DNA of 28,147 bases from contig JANNSD010000139.1 in assembly GCA_031402225.1 (NCBI GenBank), forward strand, positions 1 through 28,147. The letters are read 5' to 3'. The notes beneath the pieces are model-generated. The model had not been told where the DNA came from and ran no database searches. It saw nothing but the letters and a program-made list of their open reading frames with translations. The position numbers and the translations under genes are program-made. This stretch comes from JAGGAG01 sp031402225. GTDB taxonomy: Bacteria; Gemmatimonadota; Gemmatimonadetes; Gemmatimonadales; GWC2-71-9. This document shows positions 1 to 7,037 of the stretch, piece after piece. Positions within the stretch are counted from its first letter, which is position 1. Every line of letters begins with the position of its first letter.

Positions 1-3000
1 AGATCTTCCACCAGCCAGCGACCGAGCGAGGTCTCGAGCGTGACGGTGGCCGGTGTGGTGATGGCGGAGCCATTCGGGGCCGCGATCTTCACCCGTACCG
101 GCACCGACGTCACGCCGTCAGCCGGGACGCCCTTCGCCGGCACCATCATCTCCAGTCGCGCGTCGGTGGGACGCGCCAGCCGCTCCGGCTGCTCCGATTG
201 CGGCAGCCGCAGGACCGGCGACGCTGCACCCTCGTCCGTGACCGGGCTCGCGAGGCCACCCAGCAGCGGCTGGAACACGGTGCCCGGCACCGTATCGCCG
301 CTCACTACCAGGGAGTCACCCACCAGCACCATCGGGATCGTATCCGGGATGGCGACCTTGATCTCGCCCTGCCGGCGTCGCGCGATCACCGCCGCGAGCA
401 CCGAGGCGTCATTGCTCACCTCGACGAAGTCACCCCGGACGAACTCGCCGTTCCGCAGGTCCACAAAGCGGGTCCACCCATCGCCGGCATTGCGCGACGA
501 CACCGCCGCCAGCTTCGAGCCCGGCGGCAGCGTCGTCACGTCCACCTTCAGCACGTGCATCCGCGGCGAGAGGCCGTAGAAGTTGTACTTGCCCTCCACG
601 TCCGTCACCGTCGAGGTGCCGTCCTCGAGCATGATGCGCACGCCCGGAATCCCGACTTCACGCGGACCCTGCGTTCGGTCGGGATCGCAGGCACAATCAA
701 CAAAGATCTTGCCGGCGATGATGCCGCGATCGGTGAACACGCCACCGGTCACCTCGACCTTGGCGGTCGCCGTGTTGGACGCGACGCCGGTGACCGTGCT
801 GACGGCCTGGGCCCGGTTGAGGCCGTCACCCGCCGACGCACCCGGATTGAGGAACACCCGATAGGTGACCGTGGCGGTGGCGTTACCCGCCAGCGTCCCG
901 ATCGGGAAGCCGAGCGTCGGCCCCGGCGCACCGGCGGGATCGGGCACCGCCACACCGTTGACCCGTGCTGTACCCTGCTGGTACGCAAACCCGAGCGGGA
1001 GCTGGTCATTGAAGACCACCGCCGGCACCGGCTGCGCCGACTGGTTCTGCACGGTGAGGGTGTAGTTCACCACGTCGCCGATCTCGGCGGTGGTGGATCC
1101 CGCCGCCTTCTCGGCGACCAGCGGGCTTTGTGCCAGCACGACCGTCGCGATGCTCGAGGCGTTGTTGCCGCCCGAGGTCGCGTCACCCGGTGTGGTCACC
1201 GCCACGCTGTTGGTCACCGACGGCGCCGCCGCCGGCAGCACGTCGACGTTGAGCGCAATGGCACTAGTCGCGCCCGCCGCGAGCGGCCCCGCTGCCGTGC
1301 AGGTGACGATGGCGCCATTCGCTCCGCAGCTCCAGCCCGGGCCGTCAGCCGACGAGTACCGGAGCGACGCCGGCAGCGTGTCCACCACCGTGATCGTGCC
1401 CACGCTCGGCGCATTGCCGACGTTGCGTACGGTGAGCGTGTAGCTGCCGACGGTGCCGATCCGGAACTCGGGTAGCGACGTCTTGGTCACCGCCAGGTCC
1501 ACCGGTTCGATGGTGGTCAGCACCTGCGCTGCCGGTGCCGAGCCATTGTTGTTGGCCGGCAGCGGATCAGTGGTGGTCGCGGTACTCGACACCACGTTGG
1601 TGAGGGTACCAGTCAGCGGCGCCCGCACCTGCAGCGCGTAGGTCAGGGTCTGGCCCGCGGCGAGTGAGCTGATGACCGGCCACTGCACCACTGCCCCGTT
1701 GAGCGCGCCACCATTCGAGGCACTCACGAACGTGGCACCCGCCGGCACCGGGTCGCTTACCAGCACGCCCGCCGCGGCACTCGGCCCCACGTTGGTGACG
1801 GTGATCGTGTAGTTGACCAGGTCGCTCGCGTTGACCCGTGCGGGGCCGGCCTTGCTCGTTGCCACGTCCGCCAGCTCACTCACGGTGGTGGTGACGCGGC
1901 TCGCCGGGGCGCTGCCGTCGTTGTTAGCCGGCACCGGGTCGGGTGTCGCCGACGTGCTCGCGACGATGTTGGTGAGGGTGCCAGTGGGCGGCGCCACCAC
2001 CGTCACGTCGAAGCTCACCGCGGCACCGCTCGCGAGGGACGCGATGGCGGGCCAGGTCACCACGTTGCCGGCGAGCACGCCCCCGCCCGTCGCACTGACG
2101 AACGTCACCGTCGCCGGCAGCGTGTCGCTCACCACCACCGCTGCCGCCGAGCTCGGCCCCACGTTGCGGGCATCGATGGTGTAGCCGAACTGGGCCGCGG
2201 CATTCACCGTCGCGGGACCGGTCTTGGAGGTGACGACGTCGGCCCGCTCCTGCACGATCGTGGTGACCCGCGCCGCCGGGCTCGAGCCGTTGTTGTTGGA
2301 CGGGTCGGAGTCGAGGGTGGGCGACGTGCTGGCGACGATGTTGAGCAACGTCCCGGTGGCGGGCGCCGTCACTGTCACGCCATAGGCCTGCGCGGCGCCG
2401 TTGGCCAGGCTCGTGATCGCCGGCCAGGTGATGACATTGCCGCTGAGCGTGCCGCCGCCGGTGGCGCTCACGAAGGTGACGCCCGCCGGGAGCGTATCGG
2501 TCACCACCACGTTGGCCGCCACTGACGGCCCGGCGTTCTGGACGCTGATGGCGTAGCTGAAGTTGGTGGCCGCGATGGCGGTGGCCGGGCCGGTCTTGGT
2601 GGTGATGACGTCCGCCACCTCGATGATCGTCGTGATCACCCGGCTCGCCGGCGCCGACCCGTCGTTGTTGCCCGAGTTCGGGTCCGCGGTTGGTGACGTG
2701 CTCGCCATGATGTTGGTCAGCACACCCGAGGCCGGCGCCGTGACCGTGACGCCATATCCCTGGCTGGCCTCGCTCGCGAGACTCGCGATCGCCGGCCAGG
2801 TCACGACGTTGCCGCTGAGCGTGCCACCCGCCGTCGCCGACACGAACGTGGCCCCTGCAGGCAGGGTGTCGGTCGCGACCACTGTCGCGGCCGCCGACGG
2901 GCCGGCATTCGACACGGTGAGCGCGTAGGTGAAGTTCTGCCCGGCGTTCACGGTCGCCGGGCCGGTCTTGGTGGTGGCGACGTCGGCCTGCTCGATGACG

Positions 3001-6000
3001 GTGGTGGTGACCCGCGCGCCCGGTGCCGAGCCGTCGTTGTTCGCCGGATCGGGATCGCCGGTGGTGGAGGTGCTGGCGACGATGTTGGTCAGCACCCCCG
3101 TGGCCGGTGCCGTGACCGTCACGCTGTAGCCCTGGCTCGCCCCGCTCGCGAGACTCGCGATCGCCGGCCACGTCACCACGTTGCCGCTTACCGTGCCGCC
3201 AGCCGTGGCACTCACGAACGCGACCCCTGCCGGCAGCGTGTCCATGACGACCACCGCGGCCGCGGCACTGGGGCCGGCGTTCGCCACGTCGATGGCATAG
3301 CTGAAGTTCTGGCCTGCATTCACGGTCGCCGGACCCGCCTTGGTCGTGGCTACGTCGGCCTGCTCCACCACCGTGGTGGTGACGCGCGCCGCCGGCAGCG
3401 ATCCGTTGTTGTTGCCCGGCGTCGGGTCGGGCGTGGCCGACGAGCTGGCGGCGATGTTGAGCAGCGTGCCAGTCGCGGGCGCCGTCACCGTCACCGAGTA
3501 GGCCGCGCTCGCGCCATTGGCCAGCGACGCGATCGCCGGCCACGTGACAACGTTGCCGGTCACGGTGCCGCCACCGGTGGCACTCACGAACGTCACCGTC
3601 GCCGGCAGCGTGTCCGTTGCCACCACGCTGGCCGCCGCGGTCGGGCCGTTGTTCACCACCGAGATGCTGTAGGTGATCGGCTGCCCTGCGCTTACCGTGG
3701 CCGGACCCGACTTGGTCGTCACCACGTCCGCCTGGTCCAGCACCACCGTGGTCACCTGCGCCGCCGGCAGCGATCCGTTGTTGTTGTTCGGGTTGAGGTC
3801 TCCGCTCGCCGCCGTGCTGGCCACGATATTGGTGAACGATCCCGCCAGCGGCACCGATACCGTCACCGTGAAGTTCTGCGTGGCGCCGTTCGCCAGCGCC
3901 GCAATGGCGGGCCAGGTCACCACGCTCCCGCTTGCCGTGCCGCCAGCGGTGGCGCTCACGAAGGTGAGCCCCGCCGGCAGCGTGTCCGTCACCACCACGC
4001 CCACCGCGTTCACCGGGCCGGCGTTCCGCACCGTGATGGCGTAGCTGAAGCTGCTGCCGATCGTCGCGGTCGCGGGACCAGTCTTCGTGGTGACAACGTC
4101 GGTCGGGTTGATCGTCGTGGTCACCCGCGCCGCGGGCAGCGACCCGTTGCTGTTGTTCGGGTTGGGATCGGTCGTGGCCGAGGAGCTCGCGGAGATGTTG
4201 AGCAGCGTGCCGCTGGCGGGCGCATTCACTGTCACCGTGCGCACCGCCGAGGCGCCGTTGGCCAGGCTCGCGATGGCGGGCCAGGTGATGACGTTGCCCG
4301 CCCCCAATACGCCGGCGTTGGAGGCGCTCACGAACGTCACCGTAGCCGGCAGGGTGTCCCGGATCACCACCGTGGGCGCCGCGTTCGGGCCCAGGTTCCG
4401 GGTAGTAATGGTATAGGTGATGCCGCCCCCCGGGCTCACCGTCGCCGGACCAGTCTTGGTGGTCACCAGGTCGGCGGCACTCACCACGGTCGTCACCCGC
4501 GCCGCTGGGAGTGAGCCGTTGTTGTTGGCGGGGACGGGGTCGGTCGTTCCGGACCGGCTCGCCGCGATGTTGAGCAGCGAGCCGGTCGCCGGCGCCGTCA
4601 CCGTGACGGTGCGCGTGGTCGTGGCGCCGTTGGCGAGGGTGGCGATCACCGGCCATGTCACCACGTTCCCCGCGCCGAGCGTGCCGCCGGCAGACGCGCT
4701 GACAAACGTGACGGCCGCCGGGAGCGTATCGGTGACGATGATGCCGGGGGCGGCATTCGGGCCCGCGTTCCGCACCGTGATCGTGTAGCTGTAGCTGGCC
4801 CCGCCGCTGACGCTGGCCGGGCCGGTCTTGGTCGTCACCACGTCGGCCACCTGCACCACGGTGGTGACGCGCGCTGCCGCCGCTGAGCCGTTGTTGTTGG
4901 CCGGGGTCGGGTCCACGCTGGTCGACGTGCTCGCCGCGATGTTGAGCAGCGTGCCGCTGGCTGGAACCGTCACCGTCACCGTGCGGGTGGTGTTGGCCCC
5001 GTTCGTCAGGGTCGCAATGACCGGCCAGGTCACCACATTGCCCGCGCCCAGCGCACCACCGCCTGACGCGCTGACAAACGTCACCGCCGCCGGGAGCGTA
5101 TCCACCACCACGATACCGGTCGCCGTGCCGGCGCCGGCGTTCCGTACCGTGAGGGTATAGGTGATGTTCGCCCCGCTGTTCGCCGTCGCCGGACCGGTCT
5201 TGGTCGTCACCACGTCGGCGGCGTTCACCACCGTGGTCACCCTGGCGCCGGCCGCCGAGCCGTTGTTGTCACCCGGGTTGGGATCGGCGGTGGTGGCGCT
5301 GCTGGCCGCGATGTTGAGCAGCGTCCCACTGGCCGGCGACCTCACCGTCACGGACCGGGCAACACTGGCGGCGCTCGCAATCGTCGCGATCGACGGCCAC
5401 GTCACCACGTTGCCCGCCCCCAGCACACCACCATTGGTCGCACTCACGAACGTTACCGTCGCTGGCAGCGTATCCCGGATCACCACCCCCGTCGCCGCGC
5501 TCGGCCCATTGTTCCGGGTCGTGATCGTGTAGGTGTAGTTGGTCGCGGCGTTCACCGTCGCGGGACCGGTCTTGGTGGTTGCGATGTCCGCGGTCGCGAT
5601 CACCGCGGTGTTGACGATCGCCGCGGGGTTGGTGTTGCTGTTGTTGGCCGGCACCGGGTCGGCCGTGGTGCTGGTGCTGTAGGCCATGTTCCGGAGCGTC
5701 AGCGGCACCGCCGGGTTGGCCGGCGCGGTCCACGTCACCGTGTAGACCTGCGAGGCACCCGCCGCCAGCGACGCGATCGTGGGGAACGTGATGAGCCGCC
5801 CCACCCGGGTGCCTGCAGGTACCGCGCTCACAAAGGTGCCCGCCGCCGGCAGCGAGTCGCGCAGGATGACCGTGGCGGCGGCGCCGGGCCCCGCGTTGGT
5901 GAGCGTGACGGTATAGCTGAAGGTCTGGTTCGCGTCGACGCTCGCCGCCCCGGCCTTCGTCACCTGCACGTCGGCCTGAGCCTCGACCCGGGCGGCTCCC

Positions 6001-6083
6001 ACGAGCAGCAACGTCGCGACCACACCGAACACGAGTCCGGTGTGTCGCGCTGTCGCCAAGCGCCTGTCGTGTCGTGCCGCCAC
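1..6083 (-). CDS. Giant secreted DUF11-repeat protein (3' end beyond the window)
   Basis: The frame is open from GTG 6083 to the left edge, at least 2027 residues, with no stop in the window. GTG 6083 is preceded by GGAG at about 10 nt and gives a signal peptide: basic start MAARHDRRLATARH, hydrophobic core, then VEAQA-DV as likely cleavage site near residue 37. Fourteen DUF11-type beta-sandwich repeats follow. Most contain ADVVTTKTGPATV, SYTITVRNAGPS, DTLPAGVTFVSA, NVVTWPAIASLA and DPxPxNNNGS; the last two (about 1490-760) have diverged. After them comes an SdrD-B/carboxypeptidase-regulatory-like domain (about 740-540; GIPGVRIMLEDG, DVEGKYNFYGL) and then an Ig-like region reaching the edge (VTLETSLGRWLVED). 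DUF11 proteins are cell-surface or secreted structural or adhesive proteins. Proteins with this order of domains can be very long and may end in an outer-membrane or sorting domain, which cannot be seen here. A TTG at 6059 is an alternative start. The family call is secure; the exact role is unknown. Confidence 0.9.
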   Translation of the reverse strand, partial: MAARHDRRLATARHTGLVFGVVATLLLVGAARVEAQADVQVTKAGAASVDANQTFSYTVTLTNAGPGAAATVILRDSLPAAGTFVSAVPAGTRVGRLITFPTIASLAAGASQVYTVTWTAPANPAVPLTLRNMAYSTSTTADPVPANNSNTNPAAIVNTAVIATADIATTKTGPATVNAATNYTYTITTRNNGPSAATGVVIRDTLPATVTFVSATNGGVLGAGNVVTWPSIATIASAASVARSVTVRSPASGTLLNIAASSATTADPNPGDNNGSAAGARVTTVVNAADVVTTKTGPATANSGANITYTLTVRNAGAGTATGIVVVDTLPAAVTFVSASGGGALGAGNVVTWPVIATLTNGANTTRTVTVTVPASGTLLNIAASTSTSVDPTPANNNGSAAAARVTTVVQVADVVTTKTGPASVSGGASYSYTITVRNAGPNAAPGIIVTDTLPAAVTFVSASAGGTLGAGNVVTWPVIATLANGATTTRTVTVTAPATGSLLNIAASRSGTTDPVPANNNGSLPAARVTTVVSAADLVTTKTGPATVSPGGGITYTITTRNLGPNAAPTVVIRDTLPATVTFVSASNAGVLGAGNVITWPAIASLANGASAVRTVTVNAPASGTLLNISASSSATTDPNPNNSNGSLPAARVTTTINPTDVVTTKTGPATATIGSSFSYAITVRNAGPVNAVGVVVTDTLPAGLTFVSATAGGTASGSVVTWPAIAALANGATQNFTVTVSVPLAGSFTNIVASTAASGDLNPNNNNGSLPAAQVTTVVLDQADVVTTKSGPATVSAGQPITYSISVVNNGPTAAASVVATDTLPATVTFVSATGGGTVTGNVVTWPAIASLANGASAAYSVTVTAPATGTLLNIAASSSATPDPTPGNNNGSLPAARVTTTVVEQADVATTKAGPATVNAGQNFSYAIDVANAGPSAAAAVVVMDTLPAGVAFVSATAGGTVSGNVVTWPAIASLASGASQGYSVTVTAPATGVLTNIVASTSTTGDPDPANNDGSAPGARVTTTVIEQADVATTKTGPATVNAGQNFTYALTVSNAGPSAAATVVATDTLPAGATFVSATAGGTLSGNVVTWPAIASLASEASQGYGVTVTAPASGVLTNIMASTSPTADPNSGNNDGSAPASRVITTIIEVADVITTKTGPATAIAATNFSYAISVQNAGPSVAANVVVTDTLPAGVTFVSATGGGTLSGNVITWPAITSLANGAAQAYGVTVTAPATGTLLNIVASTSPTLDSDPSNNNGSSPAARVTTIVQERADVVTSKTGPATVNAAAQFGYTIDARNVGPSSAAAVVVSDTLPATVTFVSATGGGVLAGNVVTWPAIASLASGAAVSFDVTVVAPPTGTLTNIVASTSATPDPVPANNDGSAPASRVTTTVSELADVATSKAGPARVNASDLVNYTITVTNVGPSAAAGVLVSDPVPAGATFVSASNGGALNGAVVQWPVISSLAAGQTLTYALQVRAPLTGTLTNVVSSTATTTDPLPANNNGSAPAAQVLTTIEPVDLAVTKTSLPEFRIGTVGSYTLTVRNVGNAPSVGTITVVDTLPASLRYSSADGPGWSCGANGAIVTCTAAGPLAAGATSAIALNVDVLPAAAPSVTNSVAVTTPGDATSGGNNASSIATVVLAQSPLVAEKAAGSTTAEIGDVVNYTLTVQNQSAQPVPAVVFNDQLPLGFAYQQGTARVNGVAVPDPAGAPGPTLGFPIGTLAGNATATVTYRVFLNPGASAGDGLNRAQAVSTVTGVASNTATAKVEVTGGVFTDRGIIAGKIFVDCACDPDRTQGPREVGIPGVRIMLEDGTSTVTDVEGKYNFYGLSPRMHVLKVDVTTLPPGSKLAAVSSRNAGDGWTRFVDLRNGEFVRGDFVEVSNDASVLAAVIARRRQGEIKVAIPDTIPMVLVGDSLVVSGDTVPGTVFQPLLGGLASPVTDEGAASPVLRLPQSEQPERLARPTDARLEMMVPAKGVPADGVTSVPVRVKIAAPNGSAITTPATVTLETSLGRWLVED
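760..5990 (-). repeat. Fourteen in-frame tandem DUF11 repeats, period about 370 nt
   Basis: The conserved K-T/S/A-G-P-A motif (reverse complement of ggaccggtctt-like text) recurs near 5948, 5563, 5190, 4820, 4443, 4072, 3700, 3330, 2953, 2583, 2215 and 1841, with diverged versions near 1484 and 1110. Spacing is 357-385 nt, about 124 codons. The central copies are similar enough at the DNA level to suggest expansion by tandem duplication; the first copy and the last two are the most diverged. Such an array is prone to recombination and to assembly collapse. Confidence 0.88.
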
Positions 6084-6116
6084 TCGATGCCGTCTCCGTG
6101 TCCGGTTTCCCACACC

Positions 6117-6136
6117 CGGTTCGGATGTCCGAACCG
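6117..6136. promoter_or_regulatory. Perfect 20-bp palindrome upstream of the DUF11 gene (operator or leader hairpin)
   Basis: CGGTTCGGA-TG-TCCGAACCG is a perfect 9-bp inverted repeat with a 2-bp centre. It lies 33 bp upstream of the GTG start at 6083. The position suits an operator or a 5'-UTR hairpin for the minus-strand gene. No regulator family is recognised; the function is inferred from symmetry and position only. Confidence 0.5.
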
Positions 6137-6354
6137 AAGACCGCAGCGCGTTGACCGGTCGTAAGTACCGATCCGCCGCTGTCTTGAACACGTATACTTG
6201 TCAAATAGCATGCCCACTGTGGCACGCTGATCATGTACGGTAACACGTTGTTTATATTGAGCTTACAACAACGAAACGCAATCTGTTGCAGATTTGAGAC
6301 AGCCGGCGTGAAATAGGACGCATGACCCTCGTGCAGGTTGCTGCAGCGGAGTCC

Positions 6355-6382
6355 TGTTCCCTGTTCCCCCTTCCCCCTTCGC
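6355..6382. repeat. Four degenerate heptamers (TGTTCCC, TGTTCCC, CCTTCCC, CCTTCGC)
   Basis: Two exact and two diverged 7-bp units stand in tandem just past the 3' end of the SnoaL-like gene. The minus (mRNA) strand is purine-rich with two GGGGG runs and one GGG run. The 7-bp period matches the arrays at 6931-7035 and 19280-19307. Confidence 0.55.
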
Positions 6383-6403
6383 CTCCTGGCAACTGACGAC
6401 AGA

Positions 6404-6910
6404 CTACCTCGGCGTGCGCGCGCCCTCTGGCTGCAGATGATCCATGTGCCGGTGCACCAGCTTCCACTGCCCCGCTTCCCGTCGGAAGATGTTGGTGGCC
6501 CGCGTAAAGCCCGCGCGAGACGTATCGCTGCCGCGCGACCGGTAGTCGCCCCGCTGCAGGACCACGGTATACGCCAGGTCCCCCTGCACCTCGATAGCCA
6601 GATACTCCTGCCGGACTGTCGAACCTGGCGCGTACTGGCGCCGCACCCGTTCGTACTGTTTCTCCACCGCCGCCCACCCGCGCATGTTCTCGCCATACGG
6701 CGTCAACAGCGTCACGTCATCCGCATGCGATGCGTTCGCCATCCATTGCACCGGGTCGCCGTTCACGAAGGCCACCAGGCCCGAATCGAACGCCACCAGG
6801 AACGCGCGGAAGCTCGAGTCGGCCTCCATCGGTGCTGCCTGTCCTGGCAGCCTCCCCGCCAGCAGCCCGGCCATTAGCACGAGTGCCCCAGCCGACCGAC
6901 CATGCCGCAT
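6404..6910 (-). CDS. Exported SnoaL-like / DUF4440 (NTF2-fold) protein
   Basis: The protein has 168 residues. ATG 6910 is chosen because GGAGG lies 6 nt upstream and the product starts with a signal peptide (MRHGRSAGALVLMAGLLAG, cleavage near GQA). The open frame continues upstream through the heptamer array, but that part is not protein-like. The mature part has the NTF2-like cone-fold pattern: an N-terminal helix followed by FVNGDPVQWMANASHADDV, then GWAAVEKQYERV, a strand around QEYLAIEVQGDLAYTVV, and a final FRREAGQWKLVHRHMDHL. Members bind small molecules or act as small enzymes; the substrate cannot be read from sequence. It is the last gene of the sigma-kinase-receptor operon, 127 nt after the receptor gene, so a periplasmic accessory role is plausible. 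Confidence 0.85.
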   Translation of the reverse strand: MRHGRSAGALVLMAGLLAGRLPGQAAPMEADSSFRAFLVAFDSGLVAFVNGDPVQWMANASHADDVTLLTPYGENMRGWAAVEKQYERVRRQYAPGSTVRQEYLAIEVQGDLAYTVVLQRGDYRSRGSDTSRAGFTRATNIFRREAGQWKLVHRHMDHLQPEGARTPR

Positions 6911-6930
6911 ACGCCACCTCCTGTAAGCCC

Positions 6931-7035
6931 GTCTTCCGTCTCCCCTCTCCCGTCTTCCGTCTCCCGTCTCCCGTCTCCCGTCTCCCGTCTCCCGTCTCCC
7001 GTCTCCCGTCTCCCGTCTCCCGTCTCCCGTCTCCC
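6931..7035. repeat. Heptamer tandem array, 15 units of GTCTCCC (11 perfect)
   Basis: Units run in exact 7-bp register from 6931; the first four vary by 0-1 bases and the eleven from 6959 to 7035 are identical. The array starts just past the receptor stop codon (7040-7038) and fills most of the gap to the SnoaL-like gene. On the minus strand, the mRNA-sense strand of both genes, it reads (GGGAGAC)n, meeting the pattern of four or more GGG runs with 4-nt loops expected of a G-quadruplex. Confidence 0.95.
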
Positions 7036-7037
7036 GT

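Larger units (their letters stand above)
6084..6403. other. Intergenic region upstream of the DUF11 gene
   Basis: This 320-bp stretch has no convincing gene. It holds a perfect palindrome (6117-6136), an AT-richer patch at about 6184-6300 that is the likely promoter area for the minus-strand DUF11 gene (TTGACA on the minus strand at 6204-6199, no good -10 at standard spacing), a near-palindrome at 6188-6201, and four degenerate heptamers at 6355-6382 just downstream of the SnoaL-like gene. Short open frames here lack ribosome binding sites and domain signals. Confidence 0.6.

Noticed and set aside
1813..5532. A series of about 123-codon open frames on the plus strand, spaced by multiples of 372 nt
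   Set aside because: They are the antisense side of the DUF11 repeats. High GC and repetition keep the opposite frames open, and they lack ribosome binding sites and domain signals. The minus-strand frame gives clear DUF11 sequence.
6931..7035. CRISPR array
   Set aside because: Units are 7 bp with no spacers; this is a simple tandem repeat.
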